Made by a program: the position numbers and the translations under genes. A stretch of 64,000 bases of DNA, taken from assembly GCA_005777825.1 (NCBI GenBank), contig SXLB01000073.1, positions 1-64,000 of the forward strand. The letters run 5' to 3'. The notes below the pieces were generated by a model, which was not told the origin of the DNA, did not search any database, and worked only from the letters and a program-made list of their open reading frames with translations. Of the stretch, positions 1 to 12,235 are shown piece after piece. This stretch comes from Methylotenera sp. (GTDB lineage: Bacteria > Pseudomonadota > Gammaproteobacteria > Burkholderiales > Methylophilaceae). Each line of letters opens with the position of its first letter. Within the stretch, counting starts at the first letter, position 1.

Positions 1-216
1 CAAAAAATTATTGCTAAATTTTTAGAGTGGCAATTTACAAAAACTGAAATTGAAATAGCTCTTCTATTAATTAAGGGGTTTAGCATAAAAGAAATTGCTA
101 ATTTGAGAGGCAATTCAGACAGAACGATTAGCGAACACGCCAGTTCACTCTATCACAAGGCAAAAGTTATAGGGCGTGCAGAGTTGGCTGCCTTTTTCTT
201 GGAAGATATTTTATAG
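1..216 (+). CDS. LuxR-family DNA-binding response regulator, C-terminal HTH fragment (5' end outside window)
   Basis: Frame 1 translates to QKIIAKFLEWQFTKTEIEIALLLIKGFSIKEIANLRGNSDRTISEHASSLYHKAKVIGRAELAAFFLEDIL*, a GerE/LuxR-type HTH pattern. Confidence 0.75.
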   Translation, partial: QKIIAKFLEWQFTKTEIEIALLLIKGFSIKEIANLRGNSDRTISEHASSLYHKAKVIGRAELAAFFLEDIL

Positions 217-458
217 CCTAGTAAATTGGGATAACTGAATCGTCCCTAATACAGTAGACACTTTTTACGATGCAGGTTGGGCTTCTTATGGTTGATTTAT
301 TGAGTGCCGCGACAGCCTTAAATTTTAGTTTTATTGGGTATGTTTGAGGGTACTCGCTAAAATAAACAAAGATAGATTGGCTTATCCATTGCTTTTCATA
401 GATTTGTTTGATTGACCCCAGCCACCATTTTAGTGTTAATTTAGACACGAAAAACCAG

Positions 459-488
459 AAAGCCATGTGCCTTAGGGTGCGTGGCTTT
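459..488. terminator. Hairpin AAAGCCA...TGGCTTT, possible terminator
   Basis: Inverted repeat flanking gtgccttagggtgcg, followed by tta. Confidence 0.45.
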
Positions 489-537
489 TATAGTATTATG
501 CCTAGGCATTAAATTTACTTAAGTGACAGCACGGTTT

Positions 538-1443
538 ATGAAAATTCTTTTGTTGGGCAAAAATGGTCAGGTGGGCTGGGAGTTGCAACGTAGCTTAGCG
601 CCACTGGGTGAGCTGATAGCGCTGGATGCGCGCAGCCAAAATCATTGCGGCGACTTGACGGATTTAATAGGCGTAGCCAAAACAGTACGCGAGGTAGCGC
701 CGGATGTAATCGTTAACGCGGCGGCTTACACGGCGGTGGATAAGGCCGAAAGCGAGCCTGAATTGGCGCAGGCTGTGAATGCCAAAGCGCTAGGGGTTTT
801 GGCGCAAGCGGCTAAAGCTAGCGGTGCTTGGTTGGTGCATTACTCCACCGATTACGTGTTTGATGGCAGTGGCGATGTGCCATGGTTGGAGAGCGATGTC
901 GCGCGACCCTTGAGTGCTTATGGTGCCAGTAAATTGGCGGGAGAACAGGCCGTTATTGAGGCCGGCTGCAAACACTTAATTTTTCGCACCAGCTGGGCTT
1001 ATGCGGCACGAGGCCGAAATTTTGCAAAAACCATGTTGCAACTGGCGCAACAGCAGGATCAGTTAAAGGTCATCAATGATCAAGTGGGCGCGCCTACGGG
1101 TGCGGATTTGCTGGCCGATGTCACCGCGCATGCCCTGCGCGCCGCCGTGCAAAATCCGCAGTTAAGTGGCTTGTACCATTTGGCAGCAGCAGGCGAAACG
1201 ACTTGGCACGCTTATGCGACTTATGTGATTGAGCAGGCTAGGCAGGCGGGTGTAGCGATAAAAGTGGCGCAGTCCGCCATTCAAGCCGTGCCTAGTAGTG
1301 CATTCCCTACGGCCGCGCAGCGCCCTTTGAATTCCCGATTAAATACCAGTAAACTCCAACATGCATTTGGCCTGAGCCTGCCGCACTGGCAGATTGGCGT
1401 CAAGCGTATGTTGACGGAAGTGCTGGACTACCCATCCATTTAG
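538..1443 (+). CDS. rfbD: dTDP-4-dehydrorhamnose reductase
   Basis: [25 protein letters not shown]; family-typical length. Confidence 0.93.
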   Translation: MKILLLGKNGQVGWELQRSLAPLGELIALDARSQNHCGDLTDLIGVAKTVREVAPDVIVNAAAYTAVDKAESEPELAQAVNAKALGVLAQAAKASGAWLVHYSTDYVFDGSGDVPWLESDVARPLSAYGASKLAGEQAVIEAGCKHLIFRTSWAYAARGRNFAKTMLQLAQQQDQLKVINDQVGAPTGADLLADVTAHALRAAVQNPQLSGLYHLAAAGETTWHAYATYVIEQARQAGVAIKVAQSAIQAVPSSAFPTAAQRPLNSRLNTSKLQHAFGLSLPHWQIGVKRMLTEVLDYPSI

Positions 1444-1453
1444 AGAAGCGATT

Positions 1454-2341
1454 ATGGCGCACAGAAAAGGCATTATCTTGGCAGGCGGCTCAGGCACGCG
1501 TCTGCACCCAGTAACCAAGGTGGTTTCCAAGCAGTTGCTGCCGATTTACGATAAGCCCATGATTTATTACCCGCTGAGCACGCTGATGCTGGCTGGGATA
1601 CGCGACATATTGATCATTTCCACGCCGCAAGACACCCCTCGGTTTGAGCAGTTATTAGGCGATGGCCGTGATTGGGGTTTGAATTTGCAGTACGCCGTGC
1701 AAGCCAGCCCCGATGGTTTGGCGCAGGCCTTTATCATAGGTAAAAACTTTGTAGGCAAGGATCCCAGTGCTTTGGTGTTGGGTGACAATATATTTTATGG
1801 TCACGATTTGCACCGGCAGTTGGAGCAAGCTACATCGCGTGAGTCGGGCGCCACGGTTTTTGCCTACCATGTGCAAGATCCGCAACGCTATGGCGTGGTG
1901 GATTTTGACAAGCAAGGTCGTGCCACCAGTTTGGAAGAAAAGCCCTTAAGCCCTAAAAGCAACTACGCGGTCACTGGCTTGTATTTTTACGACAACCAGG
2001 TGTTGGACATGGCGGCCAATCTCAAGCCCTCTGCTAGGGGTGAGCTGGAAATTACCGATTTAAATCGCCTCTATTTAGAGCAAAATCAATTGAGCGTGGA
2101 GATCATGGGGCGCGGTTACGCATGGTTGGATACCGGTACTCACGAGAGCTTGATAGAAGCCAGTAACTTCATTCAAACCATAGAGCACAGGCAGGGCTTA
2201 AAAGTGTGTTGCCCAGAAGAGATTGCCTACTTTAAGGGCTATATCACGGCCGAGCAGTTGCAAAGATTAGCGCAACCCTTATCCAAAAGCGCCTACGGGC
2301 AGTATTTGTTACGCTTGTTAAGCGATAGGGCGCGATTTTGA
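1454..2341 (+). CDS. rfbA: glucose-1-phosphate thymidylyltransferase
   Basis: [45 protein letters not shown]. Confidence 0.97.
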   Translation: MAHRKGIILAGGSGTRLHPVTKVVSKQLLPIYDKPMIYYPLSTLMLAGIRDILIISTPQDTPRFEQLLGDGRDWGLNLQYAVQASPDGLAQAFIIGKNFVGKDPSALVLGDNIFYGHDLHRQLEQATSRESGATVFAYHVQDPQRYGVVDFDKQGRATSLEEKPLSPKSNYAVTGLYFYDNQVLDMAANLKPSARGELEITDLNRLYLEQNQLSVEIMGRGYAWLDTGTHESLIEASNFIQTIEHRQGLKVCCPEEIAYFKGYITAEQLQRLAQPLSKSAYGQYLLRLLSDRARF

Positions 2342-2883
2342 AGCTTATACCCACTGCCATTCCAGATGTGCTGATCATTGAACCTAAGGTGTTTGGTGAT
2401 CAGCGTGGTTTTTTTTACGAGAGCTTCAATCGTCGTCAGTTTGCTAGCTTGATAGGCCGCGATTTGGATTTTGTTCAGGACAATCACAGCCGCTCTGAAA
2501 AAAACGTATTGCGTGGCTTGCATTACCAAATTGAACAGCCGCAGGGCAAATTGGTTAGGGTGATACAAGGCGCTGTTTTTGATGTGGCGGTCGACATACG
2601 TAAAAGCTCGCCCACCTTTGGGCAGCACGTGGCCATTGAGTTGTCCGCGGAAAACCAACGCATGTTATGGGTGCCGGAAGGCTTTGCCCATGGCTTTTTG
2701 GTGACTTCAGCGACAGCCGAATTTCTTTACAAAACAACCGATTACTATGCGCCGGAATTCGAGCGCAGCATCGCATGGAACGACCCGGCATTGGCCATCG
2801 CTTGGCCCATAGAAGGTGCGCCGAGTTTATCGGCCAAAGATAAGCAGGCGCCCTTGCTCGCAGACGTGACCTGTTTTGCTTAA
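2338..2883 (+). CDS. rfbC: dTDP-4-dehydrorhamnose 3,5-epimerase
   Basis: [38 protein letters not shown]. Confidence 0.96.
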   Translation: MKLIPTAIPDVLIIEPKVFGDQRGFFYESFNRRQFASLIGRDLDFVQDNHSRSEKNVLRGLHYQIEQPQGKLVRVIQGAVFDVAVDIRKSSPTFGQHVAIELSAENQRMLWVPEGFAHGFLVTSATAEFLYKTTDYYAPEFERSIAWNDPALAIAWPIEGAPSLSAKDKQAPLLADVTCFA

Positions 2884-3028
2884 AGCAACTCGCTGTTCCA
2901 ATTAAATCCAGCCCAGATTGAAGCCGACTATTTGCTGACATAGATTATGCCGGCATGGCCCTTGCGCCTTGGATAGGCGAGGCTTTTCTGCGATAATGGT
3001 GTTTTCATTATTTTGAGAGTCCAAGCAA

Positions 3029-3340
3029 ATGGCACAATTTGACAATGTCAGTGTTAAAAAGAAAGCCAACATCTATTTTGACGGCAAGTGCGTCAGTCAC
3101 ACCGTGATGTTTCCGAATGGCACGCGCAGCACCATAGGCGTGATTTTCCCAGGCACCTTAACCTTCAATACTGCGGCACCTGAATTAATGGAAATCAATT
3201 TGGGCGCTTGTAAAGTGCGCCTGCAAGGTGAAGCCAACTGGACAGCTTATAAAGCCGGCGATAAATTTACCGTGCCAGCCAATTCCAGTTTTGATATCGA
3301 CGTCAGCGAAACGCTGGACTACGTTTGCCATTTTGAGTAA
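3029..3340 (+). CDS. ppnP: pyrimidine/purine nucleoside phosphorylase (PpnP/DUF1255)
   Basis: [21 protein letters not shown]...[12 protein letters not shown]. Confidence 0.88.
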   Translation: MAQFDNVSVKKKANIYFDGKCVSHTVMFPNGTRSTIGVIFPGTLTFNTAAPELMEINLGACKVRLQGEANWTAYKAGDKFTVPANSSFDIDVSETLDYVCHFE

Positions 3341-3380
3341 TGCATGGCGCCTAGCGCCTGCTTGGTATTGAGGAGAGCAT

Positions 3381-3875
3381 ATGCCCAGTTTTGATATTTC
3401 ATCTGAAGTGGATATGGTGGCATTAAAAAACGCCATAGACACGGCCGGTAAGCAAATTACCAATCGTTATGACTTTAAAGGGACGTCGGCCAAAGTGGAG
3501 CTGAATGAAAAAGACGGCATCATCACTTTGTATGGCGATAACGATTTTCAGCTAGATCAAATCAAAGACATCTTGTTGCCTGGCATGGAAAAAAAAGAGC
3601 CGGATTCAACTAAGCGCTTGGAGCATAAAGACGTGCAGAAGGTAGGCGGCAATAAAGTCAAGCAAGAACTTAAAATCAAGGATGGCATAGACAGCGATTT
3701 GGCTAAGCGCATCGTCAAGCTGATTAAGGATTCGGGCTTGAAAGTGCAGGGCAGCATACAAGGCGATACCGTTCGAGTGAATGGCGCCAAGCGTGATTTG
3801 TTGCAAGATGCCATTGCCTTTGTGAAAAAATCCGTGACCGACTTTCCCTTGCAGTTTGGTAATTTTAGAGATTAA
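3381..3875 (+). CDS. YajQ family nucleotide-binding protein
   Basis: MPSFDISSEVDMVALKNAIDTAGKQITNRYDFKGT. Confidence 0.95.
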   Translation: MPSFDISSEVDMVALKNAIDTAGKQITNRYDFKGTSAKVELNEKDGIITLYGDNDFQLDQIKDILLPGMEKKEPDSTKRLEHKDVQKVGGNKVKQELKIKDGIDSDLAKRIVKLIKDSGLKVQGSIQGDTVRVNGAKRDLLQDAIAFVKKSVTDFPLQFGNFRD

Positions 3876-3882
3876 TAAAACC

Positions 3883-3913
3883 GTGCTCCTAGCGTCATTT
3901 TGCTAGGCGGCAC
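3883..3913. other. Intergenic hairpin GTGC-t-CCTAGC/GCTAGG-cg-GCAC upstream of leuC
   Basis: Inverted repeat seen directly; no U-tract. Confidence 0.4.
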
Positions 3914-3935
3914 GTTGTAGGCTTAGGTTAAAAAT

Positions 3936-5345
3936 ATGGCAAAAACGCTGTACGATAAATTGTTTGATAGTCATGTGGTGCACGAGGAAAACGGCGCTGC
4001 CTTGATATACATAGACCGCCATTTGGTGCATGAGGTGACCAGCCCGCAAGCCTTTGAGGGTTTGCGCTTGGCCAATCGTAAGCCATGGCGTGTGGAATCC
4101 ATCGTCGCTACGGCTGACCATAACACGCCTACCAATGGCTGGGATAAAGGCTTGGCAGGCATAGCCGATCCGGTAGCCAGGTTGCAAATTGAAACCTTAA
4201 CGGAAAACATAGCCGAGTTTGGCGCAAAAGCCTACTTCCCATTCATGGATGCGCGACAAGGCATAGTGCACGTGGTTGGCCCTGAGCAAGGTGCAACCCT
4301 GCCGGGCATGACAGTGGTGTGCGGCGATTCCCATACCAGTACCCACGGGGCGTTTGGTGCCTTAGCACACGGCATAGGTACATCGGAAGTGGAACACGTG
4401 ATGGCCACCCAGTGTTTGGTGCAAAAAAAATCCAAAGCCATGCAAGTCTTGGTCGAAGGTCAGTTAGGCCCCATGGTCACGGCCAAAGACGTGGCTTTGG
4501 CCATCATAGGCAAAACCGGCACTGCTGGGGGCAATGGCTATGCCATTGAATTTGCTGGTTCGGCGATACGCGGTTTATCCATGGAAGGGCGCATGACGCT
4601 TTGCAATATGGCGATTGAAGCCGGTGCGCGTGCCGGCATGGTGGCGGTGGATGACACCACCATTAATTACATTAAAGGCCGCCCTTACGCGCCTAAAGCA
4701 GATCAATGGGATGCCGCCGTGGTTTATTGGCGCACCTTGCAATCCGATGCGGGAGCTGAATTCGATTTGGTGGTGCGTTTGCAGGCCGAAGACATTAAGC
4801 CGCAAGTCACTTGGGGCACCTCGCCGGAAATGGTGGTGGCCATAGACGGGCGTGTACCCAGTTTAGATCTGGCTAAAAATGCCGTGCAAAAAGCCGATTG
4901 GGAGCGTGCTTACGCTTACATGGGTTTGCAGCCTAACACGCCAATTAGCGAAATTCGCATAGACAAAGTATTCATCGGCTCCTGCACCAATTCGCGTATC
5001 GAAGACCTGCGTGCAGCGGCTGCCGTTGCCAAAGGTAAACGCGTGGCGGCTAACGTCAAGTTGGCGCTCGTGGTGCCCGGCTCTGGATTGGTCAAAGCCC
5101 AAGCCGAACAAGAGGGCTTGGATAAGGTATTTAGCGACGCCGGTTTCGAGTGGCGTCAGCCTGGGTGCTCCATGTGCTTGGCTATGAACGCTGACCGATT
5201 GGAAGCAGGTGAACGTTGTGCCTCAACCTCAAACCGTAATTTTGAAGGCAGGCAAGGCCAGGGTGGGCGTACGCATTTAGTTAGCCCGGCCATGGCGGCT
5301 GCGGCGGCCATCGCGGGCCATTTTGTTGATATCAGTCAACAATAA
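3936..5345 (+). CDS. leuC: 3-isopropylmalate dehydratase large subunit
   Basis: [41 protein letters not shown]. Confidence 0.98.
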   Translation: MAKTLYDKLFDSHVVHEENGAALIYIDRHLVHEVTSPQAFEGLRLANRKPWRVESIVATADHNTPTNGWDKGLAGIADPVARLQIETLTENIAEFGAKAYFPFMDARQGIVHVVGPEQGATLPGMTVVCGDSHTSTHGAFGALAHGIGTSEVEHVMATQCLVQKKSKAMQVLVEGQLGPMVTAKDVALAIIGKTGTAGGNGYAIEFAGSAIRGLSMEGRMTLCNMAIEAGARAGMVAVDDTTINYIKGRPYAPKADQWDAAVVYWRTLQSDAGAEFDLVVRLQAEDIKPQVTWGTSPEMVVAIDGRVPSLDLAKNAVQKADWERAYAYMGLQPNTPISEIRIDKVFIGSCTNSRIEDLRAAAAVAKGKRVAANVKLALVVPGSGLVKAQAEQEGLDKVFSDAGFEWRQPGCSMCLAMNADRLEAGERCASTSNRNFEGRQGQGGRTHLVSPAMAAAAAIAGHFVDISQQ

Positions 5346-5395
5346 TGCCCCTTAATACTTAATTAAAAAAATCAGCAAATTCAAAGACGAAAAAC

Positions 5396-6034
5396 ATGCA
5401 AGCTTTCACCCAATTAAATGGTTTGGTTGCCCCCTTAGACAGAGCCAACGTCGACACCGACGCCATTATTCCTAAGCAATTTTTGAAGTCCATCAAGCGT
5501 TCCGGTTTTGGCGTGAATGCCTTTGATGAATGGCGTTATCTAGATCACGGTGAGCCTGGTATGGATAACATCAAGCGTCAAATTAATCCGGATTTTGTGC
5601 TCAATCAAGCCCGCTATCAAGGCGCCAGCATATTGCTTACCCGTGAAAACTTTGGCTGCGGCTCCAGTCGCGAGCATGCGCCATGGGCTTTGGAAGATTT
5701 TGGCTTCAAAGTGATTATTGCTTCCAGCTACGCGGATATTTTTTATAACAACTGCTTTAAGAATGGCATGCTGCCTATCGTTTTAAGTGCCGATATTGTT
5801 GACAGCTTATTCAAGCAAGTGATGGCAACGCCGGATTATAAATTGCAGGTTGATTTAGCCGCACAAACAGTAAGCACGCCTTCGGGTGAGACCTTTAATT
5901 TTAGCGTGGATGCCTTTCGTAAACACTGCTTATTAAATGGGCTGGATGACATAGGCTTGACCATGCAACACCAAGACAAAATTAAAGCCTTTGAAGCGCG
6001 CCACCAGCAAGCTCAGCCATGGCTTTATAATTAA
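5396..6034 (+). CDS. leuD: 3-isopropylmalate dehydratase small subunit
   Basis: [35 protein letters not shown]. Confidence 0.98.
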   Translation: MQAFTQLNGLVAPLDRANVDTDAIIPKQFLKSIKRSGFGVNAFDEWRYLDHGEPGMDNIKRQINPDFVLNQARYQGASILLTRENFGCGSSREHAPWALEDFGFKVIIASSYADIFYNNCFKNGMLPIVLSADIVDSLFKQVMATPDYKLQVDLAAQTVSTPSGETFNFSVDAFRKHCLLNGLDDIGLTMQHQDKIKAFEARHQQAQPWLYN

Positions 6035-6065
6035 GATTAAATAAAACCCTAACGGAAAAAAGAAG

Positions 6066-7136
6066 ATGAAATTAGCGATATTGCCAGGCGATGGCATAGG
6101 ACCGGAAATCGTGGCGCAGGCCGTTAAAGTGCTTAAAGCCCTTAATTTAAACATGACCATGACCGAGGCGCCGATAGGCGGTGCCGGTTACGAAGCGTCA
6201 GGTGATCCACTACCAGATGCCACATTGCAATTGGCTTTGGATTCGGATGCGGTGTTGTTGGGTGCGGTAGGCGATTGGAAATACGACAAATTGGAGCGTC
6301 ATCTACGCCCAGAGCGTGGTTTATTGCGCATACGTAAGGCGTTGAATCTATTTGCTAATTTACGACCAGCCTTGCTTTACCCGGAATTGGCTGGCGCTTC
6401 TACCTTGAAGCCGGAGGTGGTGTCCGGTTTGGATATCATGATAGTCCGTGAGCTCACCGGCGACATCTATTTTGGCCAACCTCGTGGCATCAGCACGTTG
6501 TCGAATGGCGAGCGCGAAGGCATAAACACCATGCGCTACTGTGAATCCGAAATTCGTCGCATAGGTCGCGTCGCGTTTGACATAGCCATGAAGCGCCGTC
6601 AATCCGGTCAGAAAGCCAAAGTATGTTCCGTGGACAAAGCCAACGTGTTGGAAACCACCGAGTTATGGCGCCAAGTCATGATAGAGCTATCGGCTGAGTA
6701 CCCTGAAGTGGAGTTAAGCCATATGTACGTGGATAACGCCGCCATGCAGTTAATTCGTGCGCCTAAGCAATTTGATGTGATGGTGACGGGTAATATTTTT
6801 GGCGACATTTTGTCCGACGAGGCCTCCATGCTAACTGGCTCCATAGGCATGTTGCCGTCGGCCTCATTGGATGAGAACAACAAAGGCATGTACGAGCCTA
6901 GTCATGGCTCGGCACCGGACATTGCCGGTAAAAACATTGCCAACCCATTGGCGACCATATTGTCGGCAGCTATGATGTTGCGTTATACCTTTAACGATGA
7001 AAGTAATGCCTTCCGCATAGAAAATGCCGTTAAGAAAGCCTTGGCGCAAGGTTACCGCACGGCCGACATTGCGACGGATGGTTGCAAGCAAGTGGGTTGC
7101 AGCGAGATGGGCGATGCCGTGGTGGCAGCGCTGTAA
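6066..7136 (+). CDS. leuB: 3-isopropylmalate dehydrogenase
   Basis: [42 protein letters not shown]. Confidence 0.98.
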   Translation: MKLAILPGDGIGPEIVAQAVKVLKALNLNMTMTEAPIGGAGYEASGDPLPDATLQLALDSDAVLLGAVGDWKYDKLERHLRPERGLLRIRKALNLFANLRPALLYPELAGASTLKPEVVSGLDIMIVRELTGDIYFGQPRGISTLSNGEREGINTMRYCESEIRRIGRVAFDIAMKRRQSGQKAKVCSVDKANVLETTELWRQVMIELSAEYPEVELSHMYVDNAAMQLIRAPKQFDVMVTGNIFGDILSDEASMLTGSIGMLPSASLDENNKGMYEPSHGSAPDIAGKNIANPLATILSAAMMLRYTFNDESNAFRIENAVKKALAQGYRTADIATDGCKQVGCSEMGDAVVAAL

Positions 7137-7189
7137 AGTCGCAGTGGTAATTTTAAATAACGGATATTTGAAAATTTAGGATGCAGCGT

Positions 7190-8302
7190 ATGTTAAAAGT
7201 GGGTTTGGTTGGTTGGCGAGGCATGGTCGGTTCTGTGCTGATGCAGCGCATGATGGAAGAGCAGGATTTTGCTTTGATAGACCCGCAATTTTTTACCACG
7301 TCGCAAATCGGTGCCACTGCCCCTAACGTAGGCAAAGACACACCACCATTGCAAGATGCCATGAGTGTGGCGCAGTTAAAAGCCATGGACGTGATTATTT
7401 CCTGCCAAGGTGGCGATTACACCAGCGAGGTGTTCCCTAAATTGCGCGCAGACGGCTGGACGGGCCATTGGATAGACGCAGCCTCAACATTGCGTATGGA
7501 AAAAGACGCGGTGATCGTGCTTGATCCGGTCAATATGCATGTGATTCAAGCGGCCTATGCCGCCGGTAACAAAAATTGGGTGGGCGGCAATTGCACCGTG
7601 TCCTTGATGTTGATGGCATTAAATGGCTTATTCAAAGCTAATTTGGTTGAGTGGGCCACCTCCATGACTTACCAGGCGGCATCCGGTGCCGGCGCGCAAA
7701 ATATGCGCGAATTGCTCAAGCAAATGGGCGCAGCCCATGCCTCTGTAAGTAGCCTATTAGCCGATCCTGCTTCGGCTATTTTAGACATAGACCGTCGTGT
7801 TGCTAGCACATTGCGCGACGCGCAATTCCCCACGGAAAATTTTGGCGTAGCTTTGGCTGGCAGTTTGATTCCTTGGATAGACAAAGACCTAGGCAATGGC
7901 CAAAGCAAAGAAGAATGGAAAGGTGGCGTGGAAACCAATAAGATCTTAGGACGCGAAGCCCATCCTATTTTGATTGATGGCTTATGCGTGCGCATTGGCG
8001 CCATGCGATGTCACAGTCAGGCCTTGACCATCAAGTTAACTAAAAATGTGCCACTGGATGAGATTGAGGCCATGCTAGCGGAAGCCAACCCATGGGCAAA
8101 AGTAATACCTAATGAGCGTGAAATCAGCATGCGTGAATTGACGCCAGCCGCCGTCACTGGCAAGTTGACGACTCCAGTAGGTCGTTTGCGTAAACTGAGC
8201 ATGGGTGGCGAGTATCTGTCGGCTTTTACCGTGGGCGATCAGTTGCTTTGGGGTGCTGCTGAGCCCTTGCGCCGTATGTTGCGCATCTTGATTGAGAAAT
8301 AA
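7190..8302 (+). CDS. asd: aspartate-semialdehyde dehydrogenase
   Basis: [53 protein letters not shown]. Confidence 0.97.
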   Translation: MLKVGLVGWRGMVGSVLMQRMMEEQDFALIDPQFFTTSQIGATAPNVGKDTPPLQDAMSVAQLKAMDVIISCQGGDYTSEVFPKLRADGWTGHWIDAASTLRMEKDAVIVLDPVNMHVIQAAYAAGNKNWVGGNCTVSLMLMALNGLFKANLVEWATSMTYQAASGAGAQNMRELLKQMGAAHASVSSLLADPASAILDIDRRVASTLRDAQFPTENFGVALAGSLIPWIDKDLGNGQSKEEWKGGVETNKILGREAHPILIDGLCVRIGAMRCHSQALTIKLTKNVPLDEIEAMLAEANPWAKVIPNEREISMRELTPAAVTGKLTTPVGRLRKLSMGGEYLSAFTVGDQLLWGAAEPLRRMLRILIEK

Positions 8303-8308
8303 TGGCGG

Positions 8309-10015
8309 GTGAGCGTGAGCAAGATTAAATCTATGCCGGTGTTGTTGTTGCTTAGCTTAATGCTGGCGCCGCTAAGTCACGCCGCCAGCTTGGGCAGTTT
8401 GAACCTCAGTTCCAACTTAGGCGAGCCCCTGTTGGCAGAAGTAGAGTTGCTATTAGAGCCACAGGAGTCATTAAATGGTTTGCAGGCGACGCTTGCCAGC
8501 GAAGAAGCCTACGCCAAACAAGGCATCCGTTATCAATCCCATTACCTTGACCTAAAGCTTGAATTGCAACAAAACCCACAAGGATTAGCAGTATTAAAGC
8601 TTAGCTCTAGCTTGCCTATTAATGAGCCGTATCTGGATTTGCTGTTGCAACTCGATTGGCCAGCCGGTCGTTTGCAAAAAGAATACATCGTGTTGCTGGA
8701 TCCGCCACAACTGGCTCAAGCAGAACCCGAGACAATAGTCGCACCGTTAGCGAGTGGCGAGGCAGCCAATATCGATGATCAATTGCAAACCAGAATCCTG
8801 CCTGACCAGCCCTCAGACCAAGTTGATCAGGCACGACCATTAGCCTTAGTTAGTAAGCCAGGCGATAGCTTGTCTAGCCTCGCTAAAGCCATGCCGCAGG
8901 AAGGCGTGAGTTTGGATCAAATGTTGTTGGGCTTATACCAAGCCAACCCGCATGCCTTCGAGGCAGGCAACATGAACCGATTGAAAGCAGGGCAGACCTT
9001 AACGCTGCCATCGCCAGCCGAATTGTTGGCCGCCGAAGCTGCTGCAGCGACAGCTGAAGTAAAATTGCATGCCAATAATTGGCAAGCCTACCGCGCTGCT
9101 TTAGCCAATAAGGTTTTGACTCAGGCAGCCCGCCCCGATGCCGTGCAGGCACAATCGGCATCCGGCAAAATTGCCAGTGCTAAAGACGATGCGGATAAGG
9201 CCAAGACCACAAATAATGACGTAGTTAAATTAAGCGCGGGAGACAAGGAAGCGCCGAAGTCGGCCGATGCCAAACTGTTGGCATTGCAAGAAGACGCCAC
9301 GGCGCGTGAGAAATCCCTAGAAGAATCCGAAGCGCGCGCCCAAGCCTTGCAAAAACAAATCCAAGACATGCAGCAATTGTTACGACTTAAAAACCAATCC
9401 ATGGCCGATCTGCAGAAGCACGCTACAGAAGCGAAACAAGCCAATGATGCCAAACAAGCTGAACATAAGCCTAAAAGAGCCGCATGGGCAGATTGGTTGG
9501 TTTTATCTTTGACTTTGTTGGCCATCGTTGCCGCCTTTACTTGGTTGAGTCGCAGTAATAAGCGCAGAGCGAACTTACTCGATTTTAAAGGCCAAGCCAC
9601 TGGCAGTGAGCAAGCAAATTTAGCGCTTGAAAAGCAGACGCAAGTTCAAGGGCAAGCAAAACCGCAAGCAAAGCCTGAGGCTAACCTGGCTAGCGAACCT
9701 ACAACTATTTCGAGCGATGCGCCGCCTGTGGATTTGGCCGAGCTAGACCTTAACTTCACAGAGCCTGCTGTATTGCCAGTTAAGCCAGCGGAGCAGACGC
9801 TGCCACCTAGTAAAGCAAAAGCCAAGAAAAAAACCGGGCTCACCAGCTTCATTAAGACCGATGCCAATGAAGCGACTGCAGCAGACGGTGACATGGAGGT
9901 GATACGCATAGACCTCTCGGCGATCAGCCTAGACCTAAGCGAGACCGAAGACGAACTGACCTTGGCCAATACCATAGCGCCCAGCACAAAAACACCGAAC
10001 GCCACTGAGACTTAA
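8309..10015 (+). CDS. FimV/HubP-like protein
   Basis: GTG start; signal peptide, LNSNLGEPL-type N-terminus, LysM-like segment, TM segment; position between asd and truA. Confidence 0.8.
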   Translation: MSVSKIKSMPVLLLLSLMLAPLSHAASLGSLNLSSNLGEPLLAEVELLLEPQESLNGLQATLASEEAYAKQGIRYQSHYLDLKLELQQNPQGLAVLKLSSSLPINEPYLDLLLQLDWPAGRLQKEYIVLLDPPQLAQAEPETIVAPLASGEAANIDDQLQTRILPDQPSDQVDQARPLALVSKPGDSLSSLAKAMPQEGVSLDQMLLGLYQANPHAFEAGNMNRLKAGQTLTLPSPAELLAAEAAAATAEVKLHANNWQAYRAALANKVLTQAARPDAVQAQSASGKIASAKDDADKAKTTNNDVVKLSAGDKEAPKSADAKLLALQEDATAREKSLEESEARAQALQKQIQDMQQLLRLKNQSMADLQKHATEAKQANDAKQAEHKPKRAAWADWLVLSLTLLAIVAAFTWLSRSNKRRANLLDFKGQATGSEQANLALEKQTQVQGQAKPQAKPEANLASEPTTISSDAPPVDLAELDLNFTEPAVLPVKPAEQTLPPSKAKAKKKTGLTSFIKTDANEATAADGDMEVIRIDLSAISLDLSETEDELTLANTIAPSTKTPNATET

Positions 10016-10039
10016 GGTCTGCACACGGCGCGTATTTTT

Positions 10040-10702
10040 ATGCATCCATTTGTAAAAATAGCCTGCTTTTTCTTTGTCTTGCTGCTCTTGCAGTTTCTAA
10101 GTTCATCCTCCATCGCAGTCCTGTGCGGCTTTGTCTGCTTGTTGGCCGCCATACTAAATCTTAAGCATTTTTTTCAATTGATTAAGCGCATGCGTTGGTT
10201 GTTTGTGTCCTTACTTTTGATCTATGCCTATGCTACACCAGGAGAATACCTGGTATTTTTGCCGTTAAATGTGGCGCCCAGCTACGAAGGATTGCAGCTA
10301 GGTGCGACGCAAATTGCCAAATTATTGATTGCAGTGGCGAGCTTGTCGGCTTTGTTCGCTAGCACGACTAAAAGCCAATTGATGGCTGGCTTGTGGACCT
10401 TGTTATCGCCATTGCGCCTAGTGGGATTGAATGTGGAGCGCTTCACGGTAAGGATGCTGCTCACTTTGCATTACGTAGAGCAAATGGCGGTTCAACCAAA
10501 GCTAAAGCTGGATTTTACTCAGCTCGATAAGTTGGCTGTAAGCTCCGATGAGTCTGATACATCGCCATCATTGGTTATGGTGCAGCCGGCTTTTACTTGT
10601 TTCGATAAGGCCATGCTGAGCTTGATATTACTGGCCGTAATGGGCTTAAGTTTGAGCAGATTTGTTGGCGTAGCAGGTTTTTTAAAAATGGGGCAAGCAT
10701 GA
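10040..10702 (+). CDS. Hydrophobic CbiQ/EcfT-like transmembrane protein
   Basis: Multi-TM; LKHFFQLIKRMRWLFVSLLLIYAYATPGEYLV; weak EcfT-like pattern. Confidence 0.5.
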   Translation: MHPFVKIACFFFVLLLLQFLSSSSIAVLCGFVCLLAAILNLKHFFQLIKRMRWLFVSLLLIYAYATPGEYLVFLPLNVAPSYEGLQLGATQIAKLLIAVASLSALFASTTKSQLMAGLWTLLSPLRLVGLNVERFTVRMLLTLHYVEQMAVQPKLKLDFTQLDKLAVSSDESDTSPSLVMVQPAFTCFDKAMLSLILLAVMGLSLSRFVGVAGFLKMGQA

Positions 10703-11490
10703 GGCTGGCATTGGGTGTGGCCTATGATGGCTCGGGTTTTTGTGGCTGGCAAAGTCAACCAAGCGCATGCGGTGTGCAAGATGCGCTGGAATTGGCAATA
10801 GCTAAAATTGCCCTTCATCCGATACGTTTGCATGCCGCTGGCAGAACCGATACCGGTGTGCATGGACTGGGGCAGGTGGTGCATTTTGACACCGACAGCG
10901 ACAGACCACTTTCTGCTTGGGTAAGAGGAGTTAATGCCTATCTACCCAGTAGCGTGCGCGTTGAATGGGCGCAGCCTGTCGATGACGAGTTTCACGCGCG
11001 TTTTTCTGCCCTAGAGCGCAGTTACCAATACCTCTTGTATAACGCCCCCGTGTCCTCGGCGCTGATGGCCGGCAAAGCCGGTTGGTTTCATTTGCCGCTG
11101 AATGTAGCCGCCATGGCAGAAGCCGCCTCGTATTTAATTGGCGAACATGACTTCAGCGCATTTCGCGCGGCCGAATGCCAAGCAAAAAGCCCAATTAGAA
11201 CCATGACCAAAGCGCAGGTGCGAGAGCAGGGTGCGTATGTGCTGTTCGATTTTTCAGCCAATGCTTTCCTGCAACACCAGGTGCGCAATATGGTGGGTGC
11301 TTTGGTCTATATAGGCAAAGGCGCCTACCCGGCCAGTTACATGCAGACCATGTTGACCCAGCGCGACCGAAATTTGGCTCCACCTACATTTTCACCAAGC
11401 GGTCTTTATTTGACGCAAGTTCGCTACCATGAAAAATGGGGCTTGCCGCTAGCGAAAAACGATGCGAAATCCATTACCTTGGTGATTTAA
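10699..11490 (+). CDS. truA: tRNA pseudouridine(38-40) synthase
   Basis: LGVAYDGSGFCGWQSQP; AAGRTDTGVHGLGQVVHF. Confidence 0.96.
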   Translation: MRLALGVAYDGSGFCGWQSQPSACGVQDALELAIAKIALHPIRLHAAGRTDTGVHGLGQVVHFDTDSDRPLSAWVRGVNAYLPSSVRVEWAQPVDDEFHARFSALERSYQYLLYNAPVSSALMAGKAGWFHLPLNVAAMAEAASYLIGEHDFSAFRAAECQAKSPIRTMTKAQVREQGAYVLFDFSANAFLQHQVRNMVGALVYIGKGAYPASYMQTMLTQRDRNLAPPTFSPSGLYLTQVRYHEKWGLPLAKNDAKSITLVI

Positions 11491-11551
11491 GCGTTACAAT
11501 ATCGCTGTGACGAAAAGGGTCATGCTGCTAGCCTAAAATGAGACAAAACGA

Positions 11552-12187
11552 TTGAGAACCCGAGTTAAAATTTGCGGTATTACCCGCGTTGAGGATGCGC
11601 TCGCTGCCGTAGCCGCAGGCGCGGACGCCATAGGCTTGGTGTTTTATGAGCGCAGTGCTCGCAACGTCAGTGTGGCGCAAGCCGCTGCCATTAGTCGCGA
11701 ACTGCCGGCCTTTGTTAATACAGTCGGCCTGTTTGTCGATGCGACCCCGGATTTTATACGCTCGGTATTGACCGCTGTGCATTTGGATACCTTGCAATTT
11801 CATGGCGACGAAACGCCGGAGCAATGCGCAGCCTATGGCTTGCCATTTATCAAAGCAATACGGGTTAAGCCTGAGACAAATTTGTTACAATATGCAAACG
11901 GTTTTTCAGCGGCCAAAGCCTTGTTGCTGGATACCTATACAGAAGGGCAAGCAGGTGGCACCGGTCAAGCATTTGATTGGAACTTAATCCCTACTTGCAT
12001 GACCACAGACAGGTCGGTTGAAGCGCCGGTGCTGATTCTGGCTGGTGGATTAAACGACGCTAATGTGGCCTTAGCCATAGAGCAAGTTAGACCTTATGCC
12101 GTGGACGTCAGTGGTGGCGTTGAATCGGCCAAAGGCATTAAAGATCAAACTAAGATTGCGCGCTTTATGCAGGCGGTGAATGGCTAG
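11552..12187 (+). CDS. trpF: phosphoribosylanthranilate isomerase (TTG start)
   Basis: [31 protein letters not shown]. Confidence 0.95.
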   Translation: MRTRVKICGITRVEDALAAVAAGADAIGLVFYERSARNVSVAQAAAISRELPAFVNTVGLFVDATPDFIRSVLTAVHLDTLQFHGDETPEQCAAYGLPFIKAIRVKPETNLLQYANGFSAAKALLLDTYTEGQAGGTGQAFDWNLIPTCMTTDRSVEAPVLILAGGLNDANVALAIEQVRPYAVDVSGGVESAKGIKDQTKIARFMQAVNG

Positions 12188-12235
12188 TGTGAGCGCTTAG
12201 GCGTTTACAAATATATTAAACGTGGGGAAATAAAC

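Noticed and set aside
218-466. 82-aa minus-strand ORF upstream of rfbD
   Set aside because: No recognisable domain; may be a remnant, not supportable as a gene
2555-2941. 128-aa antisense ORF over rfbC
   Set aside because: Overlaps a clear rfbC gene; no family signature
9121-9600. 159-aa antisense ORF opposite fimV-like gene
   Set aside because: Shadow ORF of the Ala/Lys-rich sense frame; no recognisable domain or SD
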